Shown here one piece after another: positions 1 to 10,999 of a stretch of DNA of 64,000 nucleotides (position 1 is the first letter of the stretch; each line of letters opens with the position of its first letter). Source of the stretch: Clarkia xantiana subsp. parviflora (Eukaryota > Streptophyta > Magnoliopsida > Myrtales > Onagraceae); the NCBI GenBank assembly GCA_036873135.1, contig JAPTYO010000002.1, positions 42,461,452 through 42,525,451 on the forward strand, read 5' to 3'. The notes under the pieces were generated by a model. The model was not told the origin of the DNA, searched no databases, and saw only the letters and a list, made by a program, of their open reading frames with translations. The position numbers and the translations under genes are program-made.

Positions 1-70
1 AGGATTGCGTGGAGCGAAGGAGCTAGGATCTCCGTCAAGGATCGTACCGAAGTTCCACCGTGATCCAACA
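1..70 (+). repeat. 3' end of a family-2 Gypsy LTR (truncated by window edge)
   Basis: These bases match the last 70 bases of the LTRs of element D (ending 28421 and 38863), including the terminal motif GTGATCCAACA. No primer-binding site follows: the next sequence is a tandem repeat of element A. It is therefore the right end of a 3' LTR or of a solo LTR inserted into A. The left part lies outside the window, so the target-site duplication cannot be checked. Confidence 0.85.
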
Positions 71-345
71 CCTGTGAAAAATTCTGTTTCCTCAGGGAGC
101 CAATCCGGTGAAAAGATTCGACGCCCCCAAGAGCGTATCTTGTGGACTAACACTGTGCCATCCAAGAGCCAATCTTGTGAATAGTTATGTGCCCTCCGGG
201 AGCCAATCCCGTGAAAAGATTCGACGCCCCCAAGAGCGTATCTTGTTGTTTAACTCTGTGCCATCCAAGAGCCAATCTTGTGAACAGTTATGTTCCTTCC
301 GGGAGCCTATCTCGTGAAAAATTGCCTACGCCCCTAGGAGCGTAT
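71..345 (+). repeat. Post-pol tandem repeat of element A
   Basis: Two to three imperfect units carry the core GACGCCCCCAAGAGCGTATC and alternate with GAGCCAATC-type units. The same core builds the longer arrays at 7326-8220 (element B) and, on the other strand, at 21916-22440 (element E). In all three it lies between the pol position and the antisense gene. Hypervariable tandem repeats in this place are a known property of Tat/Ogre-type elements. The left limit is set by the inserted LTR ending at 70. Confidence 0.8.
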
Positions 346-776
346 CATAAAGTTATCTTTACATCACCCACAAGAGCATGCCATAAAATTTTTCCACAAG
401 GCAATGATATATGATATGAAAAACATACAAGTTTGTTCATGATAAGATTGCAGGTATCATAATAGACAAGGGTACCAAAGGATGTCAAGTAAGAAGAAGC
501 ATAAAGAAAGAAGGAGTCAATGACCAAGGAACCAAATAAACAACCACAAACAGTCATCTCGAAAGTTATCAAGTTATCCTACCATCCATACCACAAGTAT
601 CCTCAAAGATAACAAACACAACCAAGAAAAGTAGCAAAGCCATAAAAATCCCAAGTATAAGGCTCTCAAAATAAACTCGACCCATTAAGGGGAGAAACCA
701 CTCAACCCATCAAGGGGAGGAAAAGTAAAGACATGTGTACAAGGATAAGAGTGTCAGATAATCAACCAGAGGCCAC
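346..776. other. Non-coding spacer of element A
   Basis: AT-rich sequence between the tandem repeat and the stop codon of the antisense gene. It is the likely 3' untranslated region of that gene. The same position in B (8221-8602) and E (21306-21915) holds a similar spacer. No credible ORF is seen. Confidence 0.6.
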
Positions 777-2865
777 TTAGGAATCCTCACGGTCCTGATG
801 CTCTAAAGACGAACCACTGATAGGACTCGGGGAAGATGAAGAAGAACCCGAGCTAACAACATCAACAGGTGTAGCATCCTTCTTCACAGGGGCAGAGGCT
901 ATGTTCTCAGCAACAGCAGCCTGTCCCCTAAGCACGACCATATAACCATCAGCATAAGGTCCAAAGTCACCCAGTTCTTTAACTGGAAAGCAAAGATCAA
1001 TCCGGAATATCTGATCAACAAGATACTCCCCGAACTGGTTCATCTCTCGGGTAGATCGAACATTATAATCAGCAGCATACGCAGGGAAAGACTTGTACTC
1101 AGCTACGGCGGTAACTCTCTCCTCCATGCGACATTTCTCCTCAACATTCTTCAACTCCTTAGCATGGAGTGAAGAAGCAACAATAGCCTTCCGGCGCAGG
1201 TCACCCACAGTGGTCTCGAGCAAGGCTACCTGACTCATAGGCTCTTGCATCTTCAAATCAGATAGGCGAGCCCTCTCAGTGGCACTAGCAAGCTCTCCCT
1301 TCAAGGATACCTGACCATCCTCAAGGACCTTCCTCTCATCAGAAATCTCAAGTGCAAGAGACGAGAGGTTAACCATATCCGACATGCCCTAAGATAGCAA
1401 AGAATAGCGAATCACACAACAAAAAATCATATGGAAAAGAGAAGAAATAGAAGCATCACTTACCGGGGCATAACGAGATAACACCCCCTGAATGAAGCGC
1501 CGGGTTTCTTTGGGTGACTTGGGGCGAGAAACGCGATCCCCAGGAGCGACAACACTGCGAAGAACCCGAATACCAACCTCTGGGGCGTGCAGAGAGGAAC
1601 GACTATCAAAGTGATACTCCTTCAACCCAGCAAAGGGAATCCAATCAGCTCCCAATACCTTCCTCATCAGTAAGGCGAGAAAAGTCCTTCCAGCTCAACG
1701 CAGGGAGTCCAGCTATACAAACAAAGTAAAAATGAAAACAGGAAACAAGTATCAATATATCTACAAGACAGGAGGTAGTAGAACCTGAGACTCGGTCCCT
1801 CGGCTGGGGGGGAGGAGATGGAGAAGAGGCATCAAGGTCTATGGGCACCCCACCACCATCAGCAGGTCGCTTCCCTTTGTCAGTCAGGGAGGGCGCCTCT
1901 TCGACTACTATCTCTTTATCGCGAGATGGTGTCGGCAAACGAGCACCAGAAGGAGAATGGCCCACGGTCTTTTTCTTCTTAGCAGCCGAGGCCCCGACCT
2001 TAGAATCAGGCTTCCGTGCCTTAGTCTTAGAGTGGCTGGAACTCTTGCCCACAGAGACGACACGCTCAGTAACCAAAGGAGAATGCCCTGCAACATAAAG
2101 AAAACAACATGAGAACAATTATAAGTATATCATAAAAGGGAAAGAGGGAGAAGAAGAACGTACCGGAGGCCTCTGCAGTCTTCCCAGACTTGGAAGGTTT
2201 CTTAGGGGCAGAGTTGGAAGGAGCCTTCCTCTTGCTCAGGTCGATAGGCCCCGCCTGCATGGTTTATTTTTTTTCCGTGAAACCAACCTACAAAGGAAGA
2301 ACAAAAAATAAAAACGAGAAGACTAAGTGACATACCAAACCCTCGGGGGGAGGAGTAAAACGAATCCCCGCCTCATAAAGGTCCACCTCGGTCACCACGG
2401 ACACAGGACAGTAAGACTTGGTCCGATGACTCTGATAGATAATCTTCATGGTCTCTAAATCTGAGGAGGAGAATTCCTCAAAGGTAGGCCAACCATCCGA
2501 CCGATTCTCATTAAGAACCGACCAAGTGACATAATGATTGGTGATGAAGAAATAGTGTTTAGACCAATGGCTCGCCGAGTTATCACTTGGAGCCATGAAA
2601 CGAAGGTCGCTATCCCACTCGACCTCGCCCAACCCAAAGTCCGCAAATCGGGAGTCTTTAAGAGGGGGATAGCGAGTCACCAAGCTCGCAAAGCCTATCT
2701 TCATTTGATACTGGAAACGGTAGAAGCACCGGAACAGAACTAGAGAATACCTCCAGGAATACCACTGGCATAGTACCCGGAATCCTACCCAGACGCGAAT
2801 AGCGCTGGGGGCAAGGTTCACAGGAGAAATCTTGAAGAACCGACAGAACTGGACAAGGTAATCAC
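777..2865 (-). pseudogene. Antisense gene of element A, 3' exons (coiled-coil and Transposase_28-like protein), disrupted
   Basis: The gene runs opposite to the element's sense strand. From right to left it shows the C-terminal part of a domain like the plant 'putative gypsy type transposon' domain (PF04195 type; residues PVNLAPSAIRVWVGFRVLC), a basic and Ser-rich exon, an exon beginning near LSWKDFSRLTDEE, and a last exon (777 to about 1387) encoding a coiled coil and a Ser-rich tail. A GT-AG intron separates the last two (donor after codons RYAP near 1464, acceptor near 1388). Element B cuts the domain at 2866; its N-terminal part continues at 13299. An extra base near 1645-1650 also breaks the frame. 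No function is known. The parallel gene in B (8603-10999) is the closest relative in the window. Confidence 0.75.
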
Positions 2866-3770
2866 TGATGGATATACGCCCAATTTGAACCCGTTGACTT
2901 CCGAACCGTTGTATTTTTATCATCCCATTAACGATTGTAAATCGAAAATTCAAACCCGAACGCTTCGCGAAAACATCAACGGCTCGGACGAGGCCGGAGC
3001 GCTCGTCCGGCCGAGGCAAACTCACCTAGGTGAGGTTGGGTGGCCACACCCGACCTCCCCTAGGAGAGATCGGGTCAGCCAACCCGATCTCTCCTAGGGG
3101 AGATCGGGTGGACCAACCCGATCTCTCCTAGGAGAGATCGGGTCGGCCAACCCGATCTCTCCTAGGAGGGATGGGGTTGGCCAACCCCATCCTCCCTAGG
3201 AGGGGTTGGGTGCCCTCACCCAACCCCTACCCTTTGGGGTCGGATTTCTCCTCCCCCCAAGGGCCCCGGCATCATTTTCGGACTCCCACATTCGGTCCAC
3301 CACGCCTACCTTCTCCGTATCCTAAGGTCTTAATTATGTGTTTAAAGGTTAATTAATTGTGTTTAAATGTTAACGATGTCATTAAGCCACCTTAATGACA
3401 CTGTTGCCTATAAATACCCCACCTTCACAACTCATTTGGATCATCTTAGCAATTTGGATTATTTTGCTCTGACATCTCTCTAGTTTATCTCTCTAAAAAC
3501 GATACTGACTTAGGCATCGGAGAGGGTTCACCAGGCACCACCCCCCCCCCCCCTCTCTGTGTCTGGTACTGCCCTTTCTACAGGAAGGAAGGAAGGAAGG
3601 AAGGAAGGAAGGAAGGAAGGAAGGAAGGAAGGAAGGAAGGAAGGAAGGAAGGAAGGAAGGAAGGACGCAAGACAAGGCCGAGCAACCCGAAGACATCAGA
3701 TCATCTACGTCTCCAGTGAGGAACGGGATTTGAGCCAATCATCCTTTGACCCAGATCTTGGAACCTAACA
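2866..3770 (+). repeat. Element B 5' LTR (905 bp)
   Basis: It starts TGATGGATATACGCC and ends GGAACCTAACA. It contains inverted units of the type GAGATCGGGT...ACCCGATCTC repeated between about 3015 and 3215, a TATA box TATAAATA at 3409-3416, a C-rich tract near 3538, and a GGAA microsatellite at about 3581-3664. The 3' copy is 138 bp shorter because it has fewer hairpin units and far fewer GGAA repeats. Confidence 0.95.
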
Positions 3771-3771
3771 C

Positions 3772-3790
3772 TTGGCGCCGTCTGCGGGCT
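3772..3790 (+). other. Primer-binding site of element B
   Basis: TTGGCGCCGTCTGCGGG begins one base after the 5' LTR. The first nine bases after the leading T (TGGCGCCGT) fit the complement of a plant tRNA-Asp 3' end, but the remainder diverges, so the primer tRNA is not assigned with confidence. Confidence 0.7.
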
Positions 3791-3821
3791 TCGGACAGAA
3801 AGCCTGGCTATAACGCGAGCA

Positions 3822-5340
3822 ATGACGAACAGCAGGGTGTCTAGGCACCACCGCCCACCAGGGGGCAATGGGAGAAGGAGAGAGCCTATACCCCCAGGAA
3901 GGCAGCCTAACCCTGGGAAGCAGCCAATGCAACCAGAACCACATGAAGTACCACAGCCTCCTCAACAGAACAACCAGGAGGGAGGACCCTCACGCCCAGC
4001 TGGGGCTGAGTCCTCCACAGCCTCCACACCTCGGGCAAGAAGACCACAGAGAGAAAGAGAACAACAGGGAGTGCCGTCCCAGCACACGGCACCCCCTGAG
4101 GGGTATTATTATGAGGCGCAACCCCAAGGGTACCCATATGGGATGCCAGCCCAAAGAGATGGCAACCGCGCCAACACAACACATGCAAGGCCGGCATACA
4201 CCCAGGGGACACACACTGAAGCTCAAGAAGAGGAACAGATCCCAACAGAAGGGCACCACTCGCACCCTCGAGCAGGGCAGCGAGAGGAGCAAAGAAGATA
4301 CTACCAGGAGCCACCCCCAGAGGAAAGGCAACAATTCGTGCCTCCTAGGCAACAGCAAAACGCAAGGGCTTACACCCCACTGGGGGAGGATAGACAAGCA
4401 AGACCTCCGAGGAGGCAAGAATTCTATGAAGCACCCCAGCAGGGACACCAAGGATACACCTACAGTCCGCATCAATACGGACAAAGGATCTCGGCGAGTC
4501 CTATCTACAACCATGGAGGCTATCAGAGGAATTACACTCCAACACCGATATTGATCACTCCGGAAGAAATAGAGGCAATGATAACCCGGAAGATGAATGA
4601 GTCAAGGAAAACCAACTTGCATTGTCTAAGTGACAAAACGAACCACCCTTTTACAAGGGAACTGGAGATGAACAGGGTGCCAGACTCCCTGCACACAGTG
4701 CAAATTGCAAAGTAAAATGGGAAGGGAGACCCCCTAGAGCATATCCAACAGCATGAGGCCTCCCTATTTGGGAGGACCACTGATGAAAGATACAAGGCAC
4801 TCCTGTTCCCAAACACCCTATCAGGGGTGGCTTCACACTGGTTCTTCAGTCTACCCTCTGAAAGCATCCACTCATGGGAGCAGCTAAAGGCGAAGTTCCT
4901 ACAGAGATATCTAGGGGAGAGGAAACTCCTCAAAGGCACAGGCTCCATCGATGATGTGAAACAAGAATATGATGAATCTCTGGCCAGTTACAACACTAGG
5001 TTCAATCAAAATATCGCAGACATCCAAGGCGACATCACTGAGGGTGAGATAATACGAGCCTTCATCAGAAACCTAGGCCGCTTCGGGTCCACACTGGCAG
5101 AAAAGATGGCCAAGAAGCCAGCAAGCACCTTAGAGGAGCTTGCAGGAAGAGTCAAAACTCATATAGACCTGGAGAGGCACAGGGCAAGTAAGAAAGCCAA
5201 GATTCAAGCAGCCAAGGAAGACAATGCAAAGCCGAACAAAGGCAAACCACCCCAGGCACCTCAGCACACAAGGCAGCAGGAATGGCGTCCGCCCCAGCAA
5301 AGAAACCAAATGGGCGAACCACTAAAGCCCAGAGAAATAA
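3822..5340 (+). pseudogene. Gag (first copy) of element B
   Basis: The reading frame opens at ATG 3822. A long Pro/Gln-rich N-terminal region (about 230 residues) is followed by the Retrotrans_gag core with motifs WFFSLPSESIHSWEQLKAKF and GEIIRAFIRNLG, and a basic Lys/Pro-rich tail. Gag would form the particle that packages element RNA. A single TAA at 4713-4715 interrupts the frame just before the core, and the same frame resumes after it. A frameshift at about 5335 moves the downstream nucleocapsid and protease into another frame. It is therefore a recently broken coding region rather than a relic. Confidence 0.85.
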
Positions 5341-6231
5341 AACGTCATCAAGTTCGTCCCATTGAACGCCACTCCAGCTACTGTCCTCAAAGAGATGCGG
5401 AACCAGAAGCTCTGGTCACCCCCTGCAAGGTGGAGAGCCCCAATGGTGGGGAATCACAAGGATAGATGGTGCGACAACCATGAAGCTTACGGGCACGACA
5501 CAAACGAATGCTTCAGCCTAAAGCTAAGCATCAACAATGCCATCCAAAGGGGAGACCTAAAGCAGTTCGTGGATCATGGGGGCAATAGCATGCAGCTAGG
5601 GCCATCACACAGAGACAAGGGCAAAGGCAAAGTAGACTACAACCCCCCACCCAACAAGAGAGGAACCATAAACATGATTCACGGGGGAGTAGCCTCAGGT
5701 GGCCCAACTGCTAATGCAAGGGAGGTCTACGCATCAAAGCTGGGTTCAGTGCCGAGGTGGAGAAAAAGGCCAAGAGAAGGAGAAGAAATCAAGATCGAAT
5801 TCTCAGAGAAGGACAAGAGCCACATCGTCTTCCCACATGACGATGCTCTAGTTATCACAATAGACATTGATAATTTTGATGTAAAGAGAATTTTGGTGGA
5901 TGGGGGCAGCTCAGCTGACCTCCTAAGCTTGAGAGTCCTAGAAGAGATAGGGAAAACCAAGGCAGACATCAAACCAGTCAACTTCCCTCTAGTTGGCTTC
6001 TCAGGGGCAACAAGCTACCCCTTGGGAATGATAACCCTGCCGGTGACCATGGGCCAAGGATGGACACAGCTGAAGGTGAATGTTAATTTCCTGGTGGTTG
6101 AAAGCCTGGGAGCCTACAATGGAATCCTAGGAAGGACAACCATAAACCCATATGAAATCGTGCCATCCACTGTACACCAGAAGCTGAAGTACATCACTGA
6201 GAATGGAGTCGGAGAAGTCCTGGGTGATTAG
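5341..6231 (+). pseudogene. Nucleocapsid zinc knuckle and aspartic protease of element B
   Basis: This frame encodes a CCHC-like knuckle (CDNHEAYGHDTNEC, from about 5468), then a linker and a retroviral-type aspartic protease with active-site motif ILVDGGSSADLL, the flap region GFSGATSYPLG and ILGRTTIN near the C-terminus. In full elements the protease releases Gag and Pol from the polyprotein. The frame ends at TAG 6229-6231. Sequence resembling the continuation seen in D (RQCYVN against RKCYVN) follows in the same frame, so the TAG is probably a mutated CAG. Instead of RT, the continuation leads into a second gag-like domain. Confidence 0.85.
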
Positions 6232-7068
6232 CGCACCGCAAGGCAGTGCTACGTCAACTCCATGAGACGTGGATCGCACAGGACAGACACAGTGGCTGTG
6301 GTCATGGTTGGAGCCAACCAAGATAGAAAGAAGAAGAGAAGGAGGCAAAGGCAGGGAAAGATGAAGAATGGAGTGGTACTCCGTTTGAGCAGGCAGTTTT
6401 TTCAAACAGTGCCTAAGAGGAGACACAGGAGCAAGGCTGTGAAGGTGACAGCCATACCTTGGCAGCCAGACACCAAAGAGGGGAAGAGAACAAGGAACTC
6501 CATCTTAAGAGGCTTCCGTCACATCGATGATATCAAGCAAATGTCGCAGGAGTCAATATCAAGCTATTTCCAGAGATTCTCCAGTTATGGTGCCAACATG
6601 GACATCACAAGAGGAGAAACCGTCAGAGCATTTATTAGAAACATGCATCCAAACTCATTTGAGGCCTATGGAGGGCTCTATGAGATGGTCATGACGAGCA
6701 CGATGAGGGAGCTCAAGGAAAGGCTGGACAAAGCATTTGCAAGGGAAATGGAGCAGCTTGATGAAGTCCTGGAGAAGGAAAGAAAGACTGACACACTGGG
6801 AGGAGGTGTAAACTTCACATTCACACCCCTTACAGTGAGCATAGAAGAAATTTTCCACAAGCACCTCAAGCAGGAACTACCCACATGCAGGGAGGAGGGC
6901 AAGGCCTTCCTAGGAAGGGATGCACAGGGATGGTGTGAGTACCATGGGACCTGGGGGCATCAAACCAACAACTGCATGGTGCTGAAGATAGAAGTGGAGG
7001 AAATGATTCACAAGGGAGGCCTGAAGGAGTACGTGGCAACAGACAAAGTGACCACCCCATATCCTTAG
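6232..7068 (+). pseudogene. Second, divergent gag-like domain with its own zinc knuckle (element B)
   Basis: The frame stays open from just after the TAG to 7068. It contains IDDIKQMSQESISSYFQRF, GETVRAFIRNMHP and a second knuckle, CEYHGTWGHQTNNC, followed by EEMIHKGGLKEYV. Each motif has a counterpart in the first gag, but the two are clearly diverged, so this is not a recent tandem duplication. It occupies the place where RT-RNase H-integrase would be. A related fragment lies at 15959-16215. Recombination with another Tat-lineage element, replacing pol, would explain it; this is inference. The first part (6262-6480) is basic, of low complexity and unassigned. Confidence 0.7.
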
Positions 7069-7325
7069 TTTCATATCTAGCACTTTACATGTTCAAGCTT
7101 TCCAAGTTTTTAAAACAACTTTCGAGAAGGAGAACTCACGAAGCTCCTCCAACTCTACAACTATCTTTATTTTCCTCCAAAGGGTGTCTTGACCCACCCA
7201 AGGCACCCCACATGTACAGAAAACATGAGCACTCTTAAAAGAGTAAGTTTTCCTTCAAAGGCATTTTCCAATGAATGTGGTGATATAATCATGATGTTAT
7301 CCTTACACAGATATGACTTCAAGTC
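7069..7325 (+). other. Post-coding spacer of element B
   Basis: Non-coding sequence matching, in reverse orientation, the stretch left of the pol end in element E (about 22445-22735), for example TCCTTACACAGATATGACTT. B and E therefore share the same post-pol region although B lacks pol. This supports loss of pol by internal recombination. Confidence 0.7.
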
Positions 7326-8220
7326 AACAACAGTCTCGACGCCCCCAAGAGCGTATCTTGAGAGTAGTATTCATACTACGACCTTCGACGCCCCCAAGAG
7401 CGTATCTTGAGAGTAGTATTCATACTACGACCCTCGACGCCCCCAAGAGCGTATCTTGAGAGTGGTTTCCAAAAACCACGAAATTCGACGCCCCCAAGAG
7501 CGTATCTTGAGAGTAGTGTTCATACTACGAACTTCGACGCCCCCAAGAGCGTATCTTGAGAGTAGTTATTACACTACGACCTTCGACGCACCAAGAGCGT
7601 ATCTTGAGAGTGGTTTCCAAAAACTACGAATTTCGACGCCCCCAGGAGCGTATCTTGAGGTAGATTTGCAACCTACCAAATTCGACGCCACCAAGAGCGT
7701 ATCTTGAGGTAGAAAAAACACTACCAGATTCGACGCCCCCAAGAGCGTATCTTGAGGTAGATTTCAAACTACCAGCTTCGACGCCCACCAGGAGCGTATC
7801 TTTGGTCTAACCTGAGCCCTCTGGGAGCCTATCCTGTGAAACGTTAAGCGCCCTCCGAGAGCCTGTCTCGCGAACAGTTTCGACGCCAACCAAGAGCGTA
7901 TCTTTGGTTTAACCTGTGCCCTCCGGGAGCCTATCCTGTGAAACGTTAAGCGCCCTCCGGGAGCCTGTCTCGTGAACAGTTATCGACACCAACCAAGAAT
8001 ATATCTCTGGCCTAACCTGTGCCCTCCGGGAGCCTATCCTGTGAAACGTTAAGTGCCCTCCGAGAGCCTGTCTCGCGAATAGTTTCGACGCCAACAAGAG
8101 CGTATCTTTGGTTTAACCTGTGCCCTCCGGGAGCCTATCCTGCGAAACGTTAAGTGCCCTCCGAGAGCCTGTCTCGTGATCAGATTCGACGCCCACCAAG
8201 AGCGTATCTTTGGTCTAACA
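7326..8220 (+). repeat. Post-pol tandem repeat array of element B
   Basis: About ten units of roughly 50 bp carry GACGCCCCCAAGAGCGTATC separated by short variable AGTAGT/TACGAC spacers. They grade into larger composite units with GCCCTCCGGGAGCCTATCC and AAACGTTAAG. Short ORFs in this stretch are simple translations of the repeat. The array separates the sense coding part from the convergent antisense gene. Confidence 0.9.
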
Positions 8221-8602
8221 GTACCATGTATACCATTTAAAGGGTATCAGAAGAGATCATGACACCATGCTAAGAAGGATCCAGTGAGAAAGTAATCTCA
8301 AAGTAAAGTTATATGAAGAACACATAATGTTTTTTCTTGATGAAATAGCAGGTATGACATGAAGGAAAACACGAAAGAAGGATAAGTAAAGGAAACACAT
8401 CAAGAGAAGAGTCCATAACCAAAGGGATACATACAAAAGCATGAGAAGCATTAATGTAAAGGCAAGTGAACCACGTAGTCAACAACACAATGCGGTAAAG
8501 GAAAGTAACAACAAACACCACAACAACCTCAAAAGACAATCAACACATGAAAGGGGAGAAGGAGTATAGTTATATATACAAAGATAGCACGATGTAAACA
8601 CA
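8221..8602. other. Spacer, likely 3' UTR of the antisense gene in B
   Basis: AT-rich and non-coding. Segments such as GAAGAACACATAATG and GATGAAATAGCAGGTATGA recur in reverse orientation in element E (about 21780-21830). This indicates a conserved 3' end for the antisense transcript. Confidence 0.6.
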
Positions 8603-10999
8603 TCAATCAGAACCTTCGGGAGAGTCACCCTCACCTCCTGAAGCTGAGCCACCGGCAGATATGGATGAAGAGGAGGAGTCTGAGGTACCAATCTCCACGG
8701 GTGTAGCATCCACCTGGGCAGGGGCAGGCTCGTCTGCAACAGCAGCCTGACCCCTCAGAACAGCCATGTAGCCAGTGGCGTATGGCCCGAAGTCACCAAG
8801 GTCACCAACTGGAAACTGAGGATCAATGCGGAAAATGTGATCAACCAGATACTCACCAAACTGGTTCATCTCCTGAGTGAGACGCGCGCTATAGTCGGCA
8901 GTGAAGGCAGAGGAAGCCTTGTACTCAGACACTGCGACGGTCCTCTCCTCTGCCCGACACTTAGCCTCCAACTTCCGCAACTCCTCAGAATGGAGCGACG
9001 CTGCGACCTCAGCTTCCCGGCGTAAACTGCACACAGTAGTCTCAAGCAAGGACACTTGGTCCCGGAGCTCCTGCATCCTCAAATCAGATAAACGCGCCTT
9101 CTCAGCAGCAGTGGCGAGCTCCGCCTTGAGAGAGACCTGGCTGTCCTCAAGGGTCTTCTTCTCGTCAGATAACTCGAGCACGAGTGATGACATGTTCACC
9201 ATGTCAGACATACCCTAACAATTAAAACAAGGGGTGAGTAACCGAAAGACAGTCATTATGAAAGTAATAAGAGGAAAGCAAGGAACAACTCACAGGAGCA
9301 TAACGAGAAAGTACACCCTGAACAAAGCGCCGAGTCTCCCCAGGAGACTTGGGCGGAGCAACACGATCGCCAGGGGGGATGGCGCCGCGGAGTACGCGGA
9401 CGCCAACCTCAGGAGTCCGCAAAGAGGAGGTGCTATCGAGGTGGAACTCCTTCAGACCAGCGAAAGGAGTCCACTCAGACCCAATAACATCTTCATCAGT
9501 AAGACGTGCGAAATCCTTCCGACTTAAAGTCGGAGGCCCACCTACAAGAGCGAAGCAAGTCAAAAGAAAAATATAAACATAGAAGAATCAGTAACAAGGT
9601 AGAGATCATACATGAGGACCGTGCCCTCGGCTGGGGGGCATGAGAACCACCACCAACAGGTCGCTTCCCTTTGTCAGCCAGGGAAGGCACCTCTTCGACC
9701 ACCATCTCCTTATCACGAGATAGGGTCGGAGGACGAGCAGTAGGCGAAGCAGGATCCGCAGCTTTCTTCCTCTTAGCAGCCGAGGCCCCGGCCTCAGAAT
9801 CAGATCTCCGCGGCCTGGACTTGGAAGGTCCAGAGTCTCTGCCTACGGAGATGACCCTCTCGGTCACCAAGGGGGAGTGCCCTAGCAATGTAAGAAAAAC
9901 AAGATAAGGAAAACACAAGCTATACCATAAAGAAGCAAATAGGAGGAAGCATAGCAGAGGCCCCAGCCTTCTTCCCAGGCATGGGGGATTTCTTCAGAGT
10001 GGAACTGGAAGGAGCCTTCCTCTTGCTCAGATCAACAGGGGCTCCCTGCACGTTATAGGTTTTTCCATGAAACCAACCTACAAAGGAAGAGCAGAAGGTA
10101 AATAAAGATGGAAAGACCAAGTGACATACCGAACCCCCGGAGTCAGGAGTCAAACTGATCCCGGCCTCGTAAAGATCCGTCTCAGTCACTAAGGACACGG
10201 GGCAGTATGACCGAGTCCTGTTGCTCTCATGAATGATCTTCATAGTCTCTAAATCAACTGAAGAGAACTCCCCGAAAGCAGGCCAACCATCGGACCGATC
10301 CTCATTCAAGACCGACCAAGTGACGTATCGATCCGTAATGAAGAAGTAATGCTTAGCCCAGCGACTGGCCGAGTTGTCACTCCGGGCCACGAAGCGGAGA
10401 GAGGTATCCCACTCGACCCCACTCAACCCGAAATCAGCGAATCGGGGATCCTTGAAGGTCGGATGGCGAGTGATGAAACTCGCAAACCCCACCTTCGTCT
10501 GGTACTGGAACCGGTAGAAACATCGGAACAGAACGAGGGAGTACTTCCAGGAGTACCAATGGCACAATACCCGGAAGCCCACCCAGACACGGAGGGCACT
10601 GGGGGCAAGGTTCACAGGAGAAATCCTGAAGAACCTGCTCAACTCTATGAGGTCATCACAGTAAGGCAACCTCAACCCAAATCGGATCTGGGAGGGGTAC
10701 ACGGCGACCTTCCCTATAGGAGGCTCCGTCACCGTCTCGCGAGTATTCCCCAAGGAGGGGAGAAAAGGATACAGAGGCTCATCTAGGGGACAGATATCTC
10801 CTAGGGTAACATGCTCATTGTAATCGGACCTAGTGAGATGGTTCTCCGACAGGGTAGCGAGACCTAGGGCAAAGGTAGCAGGAAATCCCAAAGTTCGAAT
10901 CAAATTTCGACTAACACCCCAACGAAGATCACGGCACTAAGCTAGCAACAGGAAAGGAGGAAATGCGACCAAAAAGGAAGAGAAAAGGAACTCACTCAT
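8603..10999 (-). pseudogene. Antisense multi-exon gene of element B (Transposase_28-like domain plus coiled coil)
   Basis: Exons inferred on the minus strand: an ATG exon near 10999; a long exon (about 10915-10132) with a PF04195-like domain (SPVNLAPSALRVWVGFRVLC, YSLVLFRCFYRFQ); a short basic exon (about 10052-9960, DLSKRKAPSSS); an exon 9882-9612 with Lys/Arg-rich NLS-like stretches; an exon 9541-9294; and a last exon 9214-8603 with a predicted coiled coil (residues SDEKKTLEDSQVSLKAELAT) and a Ser/Gly-rich acidic tail. The last two introns have clean GT-AG borders at the same place as in A and E. The 5' end does not join without a stop (TAG near 10937-10939), and one donor looks altered, so it is called broken. 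The function is unknown; DNA or chromatin association is speculation. Confidence 0.7.

Noticed and set aside
3493..3768. ORFs rich in GRKE or LPSF repeats on both strands
   Set aside because: They are direct translations of the GGAA microsatellite in B's 5' LTR.
3769..3795. Possible tRNA gene at the TGGCGCC motif
   Set aside because: Only the primer-binding complement of a tRNA end is present, with no cloverleaf or A/B boxes around it.
3868..4554. 228-codon ORF overlapping gag in another frame
   Set aside because: It is a shadow of the Gln/Pro-rich gag N-terminus. The frame at 3822 leads into the recognised gag core.
7326..8220. Regularly spaced repeats that look like a CRISPR array
   Set aside because: Spacers are not unique, unit lengths vary, the context is an LTR retrotransposon and the genome is a plant. 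The same holds for 21916-22440 and 34062-34760.
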